In this document: piece after piece, positions 41,572 to 49,810 of the stretch
How positions within the stretch are numbered: position 1 is the stretch's first letter
Layout: each line of letters begins with the position of its first letter
Assembly: GCF_003467445.1 (NCBI RefSeq)
Contig: NZ_QSGS01000004.1
Span: 62,001-126,000 of the forward strand
Length of the DNA stretch: 64,000 bases
Reading direction: 5' to 3'
Source: Exiguobacterium sp. AM39-5BH
GTDB lineage: Bacteria; Bacillota; Bacilli; Exiguobacteriales; Exiguobacteriaceae
Program-made: the position numbers and the translations under genes
Notes under the pieces: generated by a model
What the model was told of the DNA's origin: nothing
Database searches by the model: none
The model's input: the letters and a program-made list of their open reading frames with translations, nothing else

Positions 41572-42912
41572 TTATTGTTCAGACACTTTACGGTTGCGAA
41601 ACGTTACGAAGGCGAGCAAGATCCCGCCAAGTACAGCAAGGCCAGCGTAGAGCGTGTTCATTGATTGTTCTTGTGCACCACCGAGACCTGTTTCAGGCAT
41701 CTCTTCAGGCATTGTTGTTTCAGCGAACTTGTCAGGCATTTGTGTCACGATCGCGTTACCGAGTGTCTCACCAACACCGAACATGAACGCGTATCCTTCA
41801 CGGAATGACATCCAAGCGGCATCCGCGTCACCAGCTACATACTGATCGAACGTTTGAAGCACGAGGGCCTCATGTTGTTTGATGGCTTCTTGGCCAGCTT
41901 CTTGTGGCAAGTTACCTTCTGTCGCTGCATCGAGGAATGTGCTGAAATCGACAGCGAACTGGTCGAGCTTCATGCGTGCTTCTTCAATTTTAGCTTCATC
42001 GCCTTCGAGTGTAGCGGCAACGATGTCACCTTGTGCTGTGATGTGGTTCCCGTTCCATACTTTTTCGAATTGGGCCGCACCTTCATCACCGTACACTGAA
42101 CCGATGGCTGCTTTGAAATCGAGTGTGTTCTGATCTTCAGCCCAGCTCACGTAGTCGAAGTCTTCTGCTTGATCGTAGCCTTTTTGCATGCCGATTGCTG
42201 CGAGTGCGAAGTGTTCACCAGCAAGGCTGTTCAATGTTGAACGAAGCTCGACGGCCGGTGTGTCAGCAGCAGTTTCAAACTTGTCAGGCATCTGTGTGAC
42301 GATTGCACCTGAGAGGGCTTTACTGATGTCGAACATGAGCTTGTACCCTTCACGGTACGTCATGTATGCCGACTCGTAATCACCTGCGACGTAGTTGTCG
42401 AATACTGAGAGAACTTGGTCTTCGTGAAGCTCAAGTACGTCAGCGGCTGCGTCTTTTGGTAAGTTACCTTCTGTTGCCGCATCGAGGAATGTCGAGAACT
42501 CTTCGACAAATTCATCGACTTCGGCTTCCGCGTTAGCGCGAAGCTCTTTGTCTTCTGATTTAGCCGCTTCGACGAAGTCGGCTGAGTAGTCGTTGTGACC
42601 AGCGAAGATTTCTTCGAACTGGGCTGCGCCTTCATCTCCGTAAATTGAAGCGATGGCCGGTGTCATGTCGAGTGCGTTTTGATCGAGTGCCTTCATCGCG
42701 ACTTCGGCGTCTGGCGCTCCGTCATAAGCTTTCATCATCGATGTGACGGCTAAGACGTAATGCTCAGACAGCAATTGGTCGAGCGTGGCTCGTAAGTCAC
42801 CTGCTGGTGTGCTTGCTGTCGGCGCGTGATCCGCTGCCTGTGCATTCAATGGTACGAGTAAGCCGAGTGCGAGTGCCGGTGCTACAATCTTGTTCATTGT
42901 TTTCTTCTTCAT
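41572..42912 (-). CDS. Cell-wall-anchored protein with duplicated helical domain and MPETG sorting signal
   Basis: A 446-residue protein from ATG 42912 (AAAAAGGAG upstream). The signal peptide ends near LNAQAAD. Two homologous domains of about 175 residues follow (DLRATLDQLLSEHYVLAVTS and VELRSTLNSLAGEHFALAAI). Each contains IYGDEGAAQFE or VYGDEGAAQFE, the identical FSTFLDAATEGNLP, and an end IVTQMPDKF. MPETG (405-409), a hydrophobic helix and the basic tail RNRKVSEQ form a complete sorting signal. The domain is acidic and helical; I cannot name its family. It is probably the substrate of the adjacent sortase. Codon use is very regular, suggesting high expression. Confidence 0.88.
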   Translation of the reverse strand: MKKKTMNKIVAPALALGLLVPLNAQAADHAPTASTPAGDLRATLDQLLSEHYVLAVTSMMKAYDGAPDAEVAMKALDQNALDMTPAIASIYGDEGAAQFEEIFAGHNDYSADFVEAAKSEDKELRANAEAEVDEFVEEFSTFLDAATEGNLPKDAAADVLELHEDQVLSVFDNYVAGDYESAYMTYREGYKLMFDISKALSGAIVTQMPDKFETAADTPAVELRSTLNSLAGEHFALAAIGMQKGYDQAEDFDYVSWAEDQNTLDFKAAIGSVYGDEGAAQFEKVWNGNHITAQGDIVAATLEGDEAKIEEARMKLDQFAVDFSTFLDAATEGNLPQEAGQEAIKQHEALVLQTFDQYVAGDADAAWMSFREGYAFMFGVGETLGNAIVTQMPDKFAETTMPEEMPETGLGGAQEQSMNTLYAGLAVLGGILLAFVTFRNRKVSEQ

Positions 42913-42993
42913 GGGTAATCGCTCCTTTTTTGAGTGGTTGTCGTTGTTTACACCCATCTAACGGAGCGGTTCAAAAAATGGATCACTCTTTTT

Positions 42994-43773
42994 TTATTTT
43001 TTTTCGTTTTTTTGTTGAAGTGTGCGATACACCCCTGGTGCGACGCCATATTTTCGTTTAAAGATACGATGAAAATATGGATAGGAGCGAAATCCGGACA
43101 GCTCGGCGATCCGTTCGAGAGAGTGTTGGGTATACTGCATCTGTTCTTCGGCGAGCTGGAGTCGAATCAATTGGGCATAGGCGACAATCGTCATACCGGT
43201 CACTTCTTTGAACAAGTGGACGGTCCGCGATACACTGAGCCCGACCGCGTCGGCGACGTCCGCCACTTTGAAGTCGCTCGTGACGTTTCCTTCTATATAA
43301 CGCATCATGCGTGACACGACCGGGGGCCGCACGTTTGCTTGCACTTCTTGGACGGAACGGTCGAGCATGAGGAGCAAGGCTTCAATCAGTGTCTCAATCA
43401 AATCCGGACTTTGTTCAGTCGTCGGGCGTCGCGCCTCTTCGGTGATATGTTGCCAAAGCGACAACAGACGAGGGTCGATCGAGATGGACGTGATGCGGGA
43501 ACGGTCGATCGCCGCCCACCAGGCATCGAGTGTCGGACCATCACAGAAGAGATGATAGTCCCCGCTCGCCGGAGTGTCGACATGCAGTTCGTACTCGTCA
43601 CCAGGTTTGACGAGCAACAAATCGCCTGGCCGTGCCGTATACGTCTTCCCGTTGACGACGATGCGCGCCGTGCCTTCCGTCTGCAAACGAATCAAATACG
43701 TCTCCAATCGATTCGGGAAAGGAAAAGTGTAGGTCGTTGTATGATATGAATAGCCACAAAAGCCGATTTCCAT
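42994..43773 (-). CDS. AraC-family transcriptional regulator
   Basis: A 259-residue regulator from ATG 43773 (AAAGGATGATTTG before it). The N-terminal cupin ligand-binding domain (RLETYLIRLQTEGTARIVVN, RPGDLLLVKPGDEYELH) is followed by two helix-turn-helix motifs (about 160-255: DFKVADVADAVGLSVSRTVH, LERIAELSGFRSYPYFHRIF, KYGVAPGVYR). It is divergent from the oligo-1,6-glucosidase and probably activates it in response to a sugar. Confidence 0.9.
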   Translation of the reverse strand: MEIGFCGYSYHTTTYTFPFPNRLETYLIRLQTEGTARIVVNGKTYTARPGDLLLVKPGDEYELHVDTPASGDYHLFCDGPTLDAWWAAIDRSRITSISIDPRLLSLWQHITEEARRPTTEQSPDLIETLIEALLLMLDRSVQEVQANVRPPVVSRMMRYIEGNVTSDFKVADVADAVGLSVSRTVHLFKEVTGMTIVAYAQLIRLQLAEEQMQYTQHSLERIAELSGFRSYPYFHRIFKRKYGVAPGVYRTLQQKNEKK

Positions 43774-43887
43774 CAAATCATCCTTTCTTAATAGCAAAAT
43801 CGTGCATATATTCATCATATCATAGATAGAAATCAAGGCGACGAGCGGGTACGATGAAATCGACAGAACGTATGAGGAGGATGAAAC

Positions 43888-45537
43888 ATGAAACAATGGT
43901 GGAAAGAAGCGGTCGTCTATCAAATTTACCCGCGCAGCTTTAATGACTCGAACGGTGACGGGATTGGGGATATCCCGGGAATCACCGAGAAGATGTCGTA
44001 TTTGGCGGAACTCGGAATCGATGTCATCTGGCTATCGCCGGTGTACGATTCACCGAACGACGACAACGGATACGATATCCGCGATTACCGGGCCATCATG
44101 GATGAGTTCGGGACGATGGACGATTTCGATGCGATGCTCGAAGAAGCGCATCGTCACGGCATCAAAATCATGATGGACCTCGTCGTCAACCACTCGTCGG
44201 ACGAGCACCAATGGTTCATGGAGTCGCGCTCCTCAAAAGACAGCCCGTATCGGGACTATTACATTTGGAAAAAAGGCCAGAACGGTCAGCCGCCGACGAA
44301 CTGGGGCGCTTTCTTCGGAGGGAGTGCGTGGCAATACGATGAGGCGAGCGACGAATACTACTTGCATCTGTTCAGCAAAAAGCAACCAGACTTGAACTGG
44401 GAGTCGGAGACGTTGCGCCGTGAAGTATACGATTTGATGACGTTCTGGCTCGATAAAGGGGTCGACGGTTTCCGGATGGACGTCATCAACATGATCTCGA
44501 AAGACCCGAGCTACCCAGACGGCGAGACGCGGGGGACGGGTTACGGGGACGGCACACCGTTCTTCTTCAACGGGCCGCGCATCCATGAGTTCATGCAGGA
44601 GATGAATCGTGAGGTCCTGTCGAAATACGATACGATCACGGTCGGTGAGATGCCGGGTGTCAGCGTCGACGAGGCGAAGCTTTATACGGGAACAGACCGT
44701 GACGAATTGAACATGGTGTTCCACTTCGAACACGTCGACGTCGGCAACGGTAGTTTCGGCAAATGGAACCCGACGGACTGGAAGTTGACGGACTTGAAGA
44801 CGATTTTCTCGCGTTGGCAAGAAGGGCTCGAGGAAGATGGCTGGAACAGTCTCTATTGGAGCAACCATGACCAACCGCGGGCCATCTCACGATTCGGGAA
44901 CGACTCGGATGAGTACCGTGTCGTCTCCGGCAAGATGCTCGCGACGCTTCTCCACATGTTGAAAGGGACGCCGTACATCTATCAAGGTGAAGAGTTCGGG
45001 ATGACGAACGTGGCGTTCGACTCGATCGATGAGTACCGTGACATCGAGACGCTCAACGCGTATCGGGATTACACGACGAACGGACTGTTGACGCATGATG
45101 AGATATTCCGTGGCATTCACGCACGCGGACGCGACAATTCACGGACACCGGTCCAGTGGTCAGCTGAAGCACAAGGCGGCTTCACGTCCGGAACGCCTTG
45201 GATCGGGGTCAACCCGAACTATGTGACCGTGAACGCGGAAGCGGCCCGGCGTGATCCAGACTCGATCTTCCATTACTATCGCCAGTTGATTCAGCTCCGG
45301 AAACAACATCCGATTGTCGTTTACGGGAAGTATGAACTGTTGCTGCCGGACGATGAAGCGGTATACGCCTTTACACGTACGTTCGAAGGCGAGACGTGGC
45401 TCGTGCTCTGCAACTTCTCGGACGAGACGGTGACACGTGAGCTCCCATTCGACGTGAAAGAGCGGGTGATTGGGAACATGGAACCGATCGAGCCGTTCAC
45501 GCTTCGTCCGTACGAAGCGCAAGTGTATAAAGTGTGA
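43888..45537 (+). CDS. malL: Oligo-1,6-glucosidase / alpha-glucosidase (GH13)
   Basis: A 549-residue cytosolic GH13 enzyme. The catalytic residues are visible: nucleophile Asp198 in GVDGFRMDVIN, acid/base Glu254 in TVGEMPGV, and Asp328 in YWSNHDQPR. Val199 right after the nucleophile is the residue associated with alpha-1,6 preference (Thr for alpha-1,4). It has no signal peptide, so it acts on imported isomaltose-type or sucrose-type oligosaccharides. AGGAGGATGAAAC precedes the ATG, and a terminator follows. It is regulated, by position, by the divergent AraC protein. Confidence 0.94.
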   Translation: MKQWWKEAVVYQIYPRSFNDSNGDGIGDIPGITEKMSYLAELGIDVIWLSPVYDSPNDDNGYDIRDYRAIMDEFGTMDDFDAMLEEAHRHGIKIMMDLVVNHSSDEHQWFMESRSSKDSPYRDYYIWKKGQNGQPPTNWGAFFGGSAWQYDEASDEYYLHLFSKKQPDLNWESETLRREVYDLMTFWLDKGVDGFRMDVINMISKDPSYPDGETRGTGYGDGTPFFFNGPRIHEFMQEMNREVLSKYDTITVGEMPGVSVDEAKLYTGTDRDELNMVFHFEHVDVGNGSFGKWNPTDWKLTDLKTIFSRWQEGLEEDGWNSLYWSNHDQPRAISRFGNDSDEYRVVSGKMLATLLHMLKGTPYIYQGEEFGMTNVAFDSIDEYRDIETLNAYRDYTTNGLLTHDEIFRGIHARGRDNSRTPVQWSAEAQGGFTSGTPWIGVNPNYVTVNAEAARRDPDSIFHYYRQLIQLRKQHPIVVYGKYELLLPDDEAVYAFTRTFEGETWLVLCNFSDETVTRELPFDVKERVIGNMEPIEPFTLRPYEAQVYKV

Positions 45538-45540
45538 CGA

Positions 45541-45568
45541 AAAAACTCGCCTCCGTGGCGAGTTTTTG
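45541..45568 (+). terminator. Terminator after the glucosidase gene
   Basis: AAAAACTCGCC / GGCGAGTTTTT, loop TCCGT. Confidence 0.92.
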
Positions 45569-45639
45569 TTGTGTCGTCAGTAAAGGTGACCCGATTCGGG
45601 AATAGGGATAGTAGAGTCTGACCGAAAGGGGGAAACGCG

Positions 45640-46145
45640 ATGAATACGTTAATTGCTTACTCGACCCGCTACGGGACGAGTGAGAAAGTCGCCCATCTGT
45701 TGGCCGAGCGGCTACCAGGGAACGTCCACGTTCAAAACGTGGTCGAACAGCCGGAGGTCGAATGGGCGACGATCGACATGTGATCGTCGGCAGCTCAATC
45801 CGGATGGGGAAAATCCAAGATGAGATGACGGCGTGGCTCCATATTCATGAAGCCAAATTGTTGAAACGACCGCTCGGCCTCTATCTATGCGCCGGGACGC
45901 CGACCGCGGCCGAACGGCAGCGCGAGCTTGAGGATGCGTATCGAGAAGTGCTACGGGCACACGCTTATTTCGTCGAAGTCGTCGGCAACGGCTATGATTT
46001 TGAACGGATGGGCTTCCTCGACAAAGCCATTGTCCGGATGATGGCGAAACAGACGGTGAGTTCGCTTAATTTGGACGAAACGATGCTCGATGAACTCGTC
46101 GAGGCGGCTCAAACATCGTTGCGCACACGGTCTGAGAACCCGTAA
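45640..46145 (+). pseudogene. Flavodoxin-domain protein (HemG-like), frameshifted
   Basis: AAAGGGGGAAACGCG precedes ATG 45640, coding MNTLIAYSTRYGTSEKVAHL, the FMN phosphate loop of flavodoxins. The frame stops at EWATIDM. One base later in phase it continues HVIVGSSIRMGKIQDEMTAW to ENP at 46145. One more C (GAC-ATG to GACCATG near 45775) gives ATIDHVIVGSSIRMG and a protein of about 168 residues. Its size and motifs fit flavodoxin-type protoporphyrinogen oxidase (HemG) or similar. It may be a sequencing error or a recent inactivation. The 3' end overlaps the convergent beta-helix gene by 37 bp. Confidence 0.78.
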
Positions 46146-47707
46146 GCGAACAAATCGTGAGCCTCGATTGGACTACTTGTGGAGATGAGCACATCTCCAC
46201 TTTTTTGTTCGCATTCGATTCGATGCAGTGTAATATTCGTCAACTGGCTACCGATTTTCAAGGCGACCGGGGCTGAGTTGCGACAGATGACGTCTTCAAC
46301 TGTGACGTGATCGGTCCGGTTATCACCGCCGAACAGTTCGATGTCGGCTCGACCTGACGCAAACCCGCTCACCGCAATCCGTTTCAAACGTATGTTGCGG
46401 GATTTATATTGGACGGCGAGGGCCGGATTGGCGCGATAGTCGTAATCTGGATTGCCAATCGCCGTGAATCCATGAATCAATACGTCTTGATACGCCGATA
46501 CGACGAGACTGCGTGCCGAAGATTTGTTATATAGCTTCGAGCGGACCGGCTCCATCGAGACGAGATTCGTGCCCGACAGGAAACGTGCCGTCTTCGACTG
46601 CGGGTCATCGGCCAAGTGGTGGCTGATGTGCCGGAAGTTGAACGAGCGATTATCGTGATACGAGAAGTGTCCGAATATGTGGACGTCGTGAGCGGCTGAA
46701 GACGTCCCGTGCGCCTTCACTTCGACGCCCCCGAAGCAACCCTCGCTCATATTATTGACGAGCGTGACATGGCGTGATCCGTCATCAATCTCGATCCCGT
46801 TCGAGTTCGAGAAGCCATGGGCGTGCGTGCGTCCGTGTGGATGATGGCAGTAACAGTTCGTGATATAGAGGGCATCGCTATGATGGGTCGTAATGCCGTC
46901 GTCCCCGTAATTCGTCGCTTCGCAATGGTCGAGCCACACGTACCGGCTCCCTTTTTTGGCGCGAAGCCCGTCCCCTAAGTAATGATAATGAGGAGATGTG
47001 ATATCGAAGGCATGCAGTCCCGCGTTTTTCGCCGTGACATGGTGAATCCAGCCGAATTTGACGTGCGCGAACGTCAACGCGCTCGAAGCGGTATCGCCAC
47101 TCGACGTCCGATCGACGTCACCGAGGCGTTCCACGTTCCAATCGAGCGTCAAATGTGAGACTTCAATATGATGATTGCCGGCGAACGGGGTCGCGTTTCG
47201 AAGCAACCGTCGATGTTTCGGGGCTCGGTCTGACAGCTTAATGACCGTTTCCTGTTGGCCGGCGCCTTCAAGCACACAGTTCGACGGGATGCGGATGCCG
47301 CGGACGATATACACGCCGGCCGGCACGTGAACGTGGCGGTTCGACCTGAGGGCGAGCCGGAAAGCAAGCGTGCAATCCGTCAAACCATCCCCGACGGCGC
47401 CATAATCGGTGACGTCGACATGGTGGCGTATCGCTTGTCTCAAATTTAAGTGCTCGGCATCGAGCCGGCGCATCCACACCGGACGAACGATTCCATCTAC
47501 CGTCTCGAGCGGCAACGAACTTGTCACCGGGATGATGCGTTCGGTCATCGGTAGGTGGGAGAGATAGGTTTTCGCTTGGTCGGGATAGTGCGCCTGTCGT
47601 GTCGCTTCATGCCAATCAAGTGTTTCTTTCAATAAATCACCGAGCGCCCAGTTCGAATGGTGGGCGATGGTGGCAGCGATATTCGAGCGATCAATGTGTG
47701 CGGTCAT
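46109..47707 (-). CDS. Right-handed beta-helix protein (pectate-lyase superfamily)
   Basis: A 532-residue protein; ATG 47707 is 9 nt after AGGAGG, better than the in-frame ATG touching it. After an N-terminal helical part (about 1-95) comes the DVTDYGAVGDGLTDCTLAFR motif of pectate-lyase-like beta helices, then repeated helix turns such as HHIEVSHLTLDWNVE, YVWLDHCEATNYGDDGITTH, FSNSNGIEIDDGSRHVTLVN and RIAVSGFASGRADIELFGGD. No signal peptide is visible, so a cytosolic or non-classical location must be assumed. It could be a polysaccharide-active enzyme or a structural or phage-tailspike-like protein. The histidine content is high (HHPHGRTHAHG). Confidence 0.8.
   Translation of the reverse strand: MTAHIDRSNIAATIAHHSNWALGDLLKETLDWHEATRQAHYPDQAKTYLSHLPMTERIIPVTSSLPLETVDGIVRPVWMRRLDAEHLNLRQAIRHHVDVTDYGAVGDGLTDCTLAFRLALRSNRHVHVPAGVYIVRGIRIPSNCVLEGAGQQETVIKLSDRAPKHRRLLRNATPFAGNHHIEVSHLTLDWNVERLGDVDRTSSGDTASSALTFAHVKFGWIHHVTAKNAGLHAFDITSPHYHYLGDGLRAKKGSRYVWLDHCEATNYGDDGITTHHSDALYITNCYCHHPHGRTHAHGFSNSNGIEIDDGSRHVTLVNNMSEGCFGGVEVKAHGTSSAAHDVHIFGHFSYHDNRSFNFRHISHHLADDPQSKTARFLSGTNLVSMEPVRSKLYNKSSARSLVVSAYQDVLIHGFTAIGNPDYDYRANPALAVQYKSRNIRLKRIAVSGFASGRADIELFGGDNRTDHVTVEDVICRNSAPVALKIGSQLTNITLHRIECEQKSGDVLISTSSPIEAHDLFAYGFSDRVRNDV
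46179..46206 (+). terminator. Terminator of the flavodoxin gene, inside the convergent coding region
   Basis: GTGGAGATG-AGCA-CATCTCCAC followed by TTTTTT. It lies within the last 100 bp of the minus-strand beta-helix gene, where it encodes part of its C terminus. Confidence 0.85.
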
Positions 47708-47973
47708 ATGGTTCATCCTCCTAGCGTTCACTACAATTGGATGTACCCGTTTTAAAAGTATTTTTAGCAAACCGAAGTATTTAGTAGACAGAAGCATTTA
47801 TCCATGGTATATTCTATATGTGCTTAATTAAGAATAGCTGGAAACATAATTCACAAAACGCTTTGGATTATTTTTCGTTTAAGATAATCCTAGAGGTTTG
47901 TGCTTTTTTTTGGTCAGTTTTTTCTAGTAAGGCACTACTAGAACGCACAGCGTTTATTTCAGGAGGGTTCATT
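47708..47973 (+). promoter_or_regulatory. Long A/T-rich leader of the cold-shock gene
   Basis: This 266-bp gap holds the divergent promoters. Before csp a long untranslated leader is likely, as known for cold-shock genes. The frame from 47818 into csp shows no protein-like sequence before [10 protein letters not shown] strong AGGAGG precedes the ATG. Confidence 0.45.
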
Positions 47974-48174
47974 ATGAACACAGGTAAAGTAAAATGGTTT
48001 AACTCAGAAAAAGGTTACGGCTTCATCGAAATGGAAGGCGGAGACGACGTATTCGTACACTTCTCAGCAATCCAAGGCGACGGCTTCAAGACACTTGAAG
48101 AAGGCCAAGCAGTAACTTTCGAAATCACTGACGGAGCTCGTGGACCACAAGCTTCTAACGTTGAAAAAATCTAA
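47974..48174 (+). CDS. cspA: Cold-shock protein (CspA family)
   Basis: A 66-residue cold-shock domain protein, an RNA/DNA-binding chaperone. RNP1 (KGYGFIEM) and RNP2 (VFVHFSAI) are complete, and the protein ends [12 protein letters not shown] as usual. The ATG follows TCAGGAGGGTTCATT. Codon use is strongly biased (AAC, GAA, GGC, CCA), consistent with high expression, and the transcript ends at a very stable UUCG hairpin. Confidence 0.97.
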   Translation: MNTGKVKWFNSEKGYGFIEMEGGDDVFVHFSAIQGDGFKTLEEGQAVTFEITDGARGPQASNVEKI

Positions 48175-48197
48175 TCTTCCTTTCTAAGGAATTTTAT

Positions 48198-48227
48198 AAC
48201 CTGCTCGCTTCGGCGAGCAGGTTTTTT
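48198..48227 (+). terminator. Terminator after the cold-shock gene
   Basis: AACCTGCTCGC-TTCG-GCGAGCAGGTT plus T run; an 11-bp stem with a UUCG tetraloop. Confidence 0.95.
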
Positions 48228-48238
48228 GTTGTCCGCGT

Positions 48239-48263
48239 GTTTAATCACTTGCCCGGGGGGAAT
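48239..48263 (+). promoter_or_regulatory. Sigma-B-type promoter
   Basis: GTTTAA (48239-48244), 13-bp spacer, GGGAAT (48258-48263) fits the general-stress sigma-B consensus GTTTAA-N12-15-GGGTAT. It is 38 bp before the start of the YdaG-like gene, whose B. subtilis counterpart is a sigma-B target. Confidence 0.7.
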
Positions 48264-48300
48264 CAATATACGAGTGACTACCACAAGGAGGTTTTTCAGA

Positions 48301-48714
48301 ATGGATGCAATGCAAACGGCAAAACAGATTTTAGATTATAGTAACGTAGGGACAATGGCAACGGTTTATAAAGGGAAGCCGCACAGCCGTTATATGACAT
48401 TTTTCCATGATGACTTGACGCTCTACACCGCAACTTCGAAAGAAACGGATAAAGTGGATGAACTGAAAAATAATCCGTATACACATATTTTGATTGGCTA
48501 TGACGGGGACGGCGTCGGGGATACGTACCTCGAGATTTTAGGCGAGACGAGTGTATCTGACGATGAATCGATGAAAGAAAAGGTATGGAACGAGAAACTC
48601 GAAGGTTGGTTCGACGGTCCGGATGATCCAAAACTCGTCATCTTAAAAATCGCGCCACAATCGATGCGCGTGATGAATAAAAAAGGACAGCCACCTCAAG
48701 AGGTGAAGTTGTAA
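48301..48714 (+). CDS. ydaG: General stress protein, pyridoxamine-phosphate-oxidase-like (YdaG family)
   Basis: A 137-residue flavin/F420-binding split-barrel protein of the general stress protein 26 family. It begins MDAMQTAKQILDYSNVGTMA at ATG 48301, 8 nt after AAGGAGG. Landmarks are the phosphate-binding SRYMTFFHDDLTLYTATSKE, NNPYTHILIGYDGDGVGD and EKLEGWFDGPDDPKLVILKI. The sigma-B-like promoter supports a stress role. The substrate is unknown. Confidence 0.9.
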   Translation: MDAMQTAKQILDYSNVGTMATVYKGKPHSRYMTFFHDDLTLYTATSKETDKVDELKNNPYTHILIGYDGDGVGDTYLEILGETSVSDDESMKEKVWNEKLEGWFDGPDDPKLVILKIAPQSMRVMNKKGQPPQEVKL

Positions 48715-48721
48715 CTCAAAC

Positions 48722-48748
48722 AAGGACGTCCCTCGCGGACGTCCTTTT
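48722..48748 (+). terminator. Terminator after the YdaG-like gene
   Basis: AAGGACGTCC / GGACGTCCTTTT, loop CTCGC. Confidence 0.9.
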
Positions 48749-48906
48749 CGAATTGACTAATTTCCAAAAAGTGACTGACCTGTGACACACATATGAACGA
48801 AACGTGAACTTTTGTCCTAACCTATGTGAAAAGATGAACATGGATGATATATTGTGAATGTAATCACATATAAGTCATCATTCACTCATTCTAAGGAGGA
48901 ATTATC

Positions 48907-49410
48907 ATGTTCACAAAATTTTGGCAGAACCACAACGTCGCCACCGGTATTTTGACAGTCCTTCGCGTCTGGCTCGGCTATCACTGGCTCACAGCAGGTT
49001 GGGGCAAAATCACAGGCGGATTTGGTTCAGAAGGATATCTTCAAAACGCAGCTTCTCTCGCCACGGGTGATCACCCAGCCGTTGCCGGTTGGTGGGCAGC
49101 ATTCCTTGAAAACTTCGCCATCCCGAACGCAGCCTTGTTCGATGTGTTGATCCCATACGGTGAATTCCTAGTCGGTCTTGGACTCTTAGTGGGTGCCCTC
49201 ACACGTAGCGCAGCCTTCTTCGGTCTCGTCATGAACATGGCGTTCTTGCTCTCAGGTACGGTCAGCACGAACCCGACGATGTTAATCGTATCAGTCCTCA
49301 TTCTCGTCGCAGGCTACAATGCTGGTAAACTTGGCGTCGATGGATTGTTCCTTCGCAAGTTCGTGGAAACAAAAGTCATGCATCGTTCACCAAATCGTCA
49401 AATAGCGTAA
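48907..49410 (+). CDS. DoxX-family membrane protein
   Basis: A 167-residue membrane protein with four helices and the DoxX landmarks LRVWLGYHWLTAGWGKITGG (about 19-38), YGEFLVGLGLLVGALTRSAA and LLSGTVSTNPTMLIVSVLIL. DoxX proteins are subunits of thiosulfate:quinone oxidoreductase or work with membrane oxidoreductases in redox stress responses. AAGGAGGAATTATC gives a strong start. The 190-bp gap upstream shows no other feature beyond A/T-rich promoter sequence. Confidence 0.9.
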   Translation: MFTKFWQNHNVATGILTVLRVWLGYHWLTAGWGKITGGFGSEGYLQNAASLATGDHPAVAGWWAAFLENFAIPNAALFDVLIPYGEFLVGLGLLVGALTRSAAFFGLVMNMAFLLSGTVSTNPTMLIVSVLILVAGYNAGKLGVDGLFLRKFVETKVMHRSPNRQIA

Positions 49411-49492
49411 CGACTTTATGACGTTCTCCTGTGACAAACCTCACCACTTTCGGCTACGATGAACGTAGCATCGATTGAAAAGGAGAACGAAT

Positions 49493-49789
49493 ATGAACGC
49501 GACACATTTTAAATGGCTCGGATACACAGAAGGAGTGTCTTTCTTACTCTTGTTGCTCATCGCGATGCCGCTCAAGTATTTGGCGGACATGCCGCTCGCT
49601 GTCAGTATCGTCGGCGCGGCCCATGGTTTCCTGTTCGTCGCTTACGTGGCGGCAGCCGTCTATATGGCATGGCGTTTCAACTGGGGCTTCAAAGTGTTGG
49701 TCCTCGCGGTCATGGCGTCGGTCATCCCGTTCGGACCGTTCTTGTTAGAGAAACGAGTCCTCCCATCTACAGATAAGACATCGAACTGA
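49493..49789 (+). CDS. DUF3817 small membrane protein (YdzA-like)
   Basis: A 98-residue membrane protein with three helices, starting at ATG 49493 behind AAAAGGAG. The conserved WLGYTEGVSFLLLLLIAMPL and VGAAHGFLFVAYVAAAVYMA segments are typical of DUF3817. The function is unknown. It follows doxX on the same strand after 82 bp and closes with a strong terminator. Confidence 0.88.
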   Translation: MNATHFKWLGYTEGVSFLLLLLIAMPLKYLADMPLAVSIVGAAHGFLFVAYVAAAVYMAWRFNWGFKVLVLAVMASVIPFGPFLLEKRVLPSTDKTSN

Positions 49790-49808
49790 GGTTCGATGTC
49801 TTTTTTTT
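49776..49808. terminator. Terminator between DUF3817 and MFS genes
   Basis: AGACATCGAAC-TGAG-GTTCGATGTCT followed by eight T residues; the plus-strand arm starts inside the coding region. Confidence 0.92.
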
Positions 49809-49810
49809 GT

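Noticed and set aside
41640..42760. Long direct repeat at DNA level
   Set aside because: It is the duplicated protein domain of the wall-anchored protein, described there.
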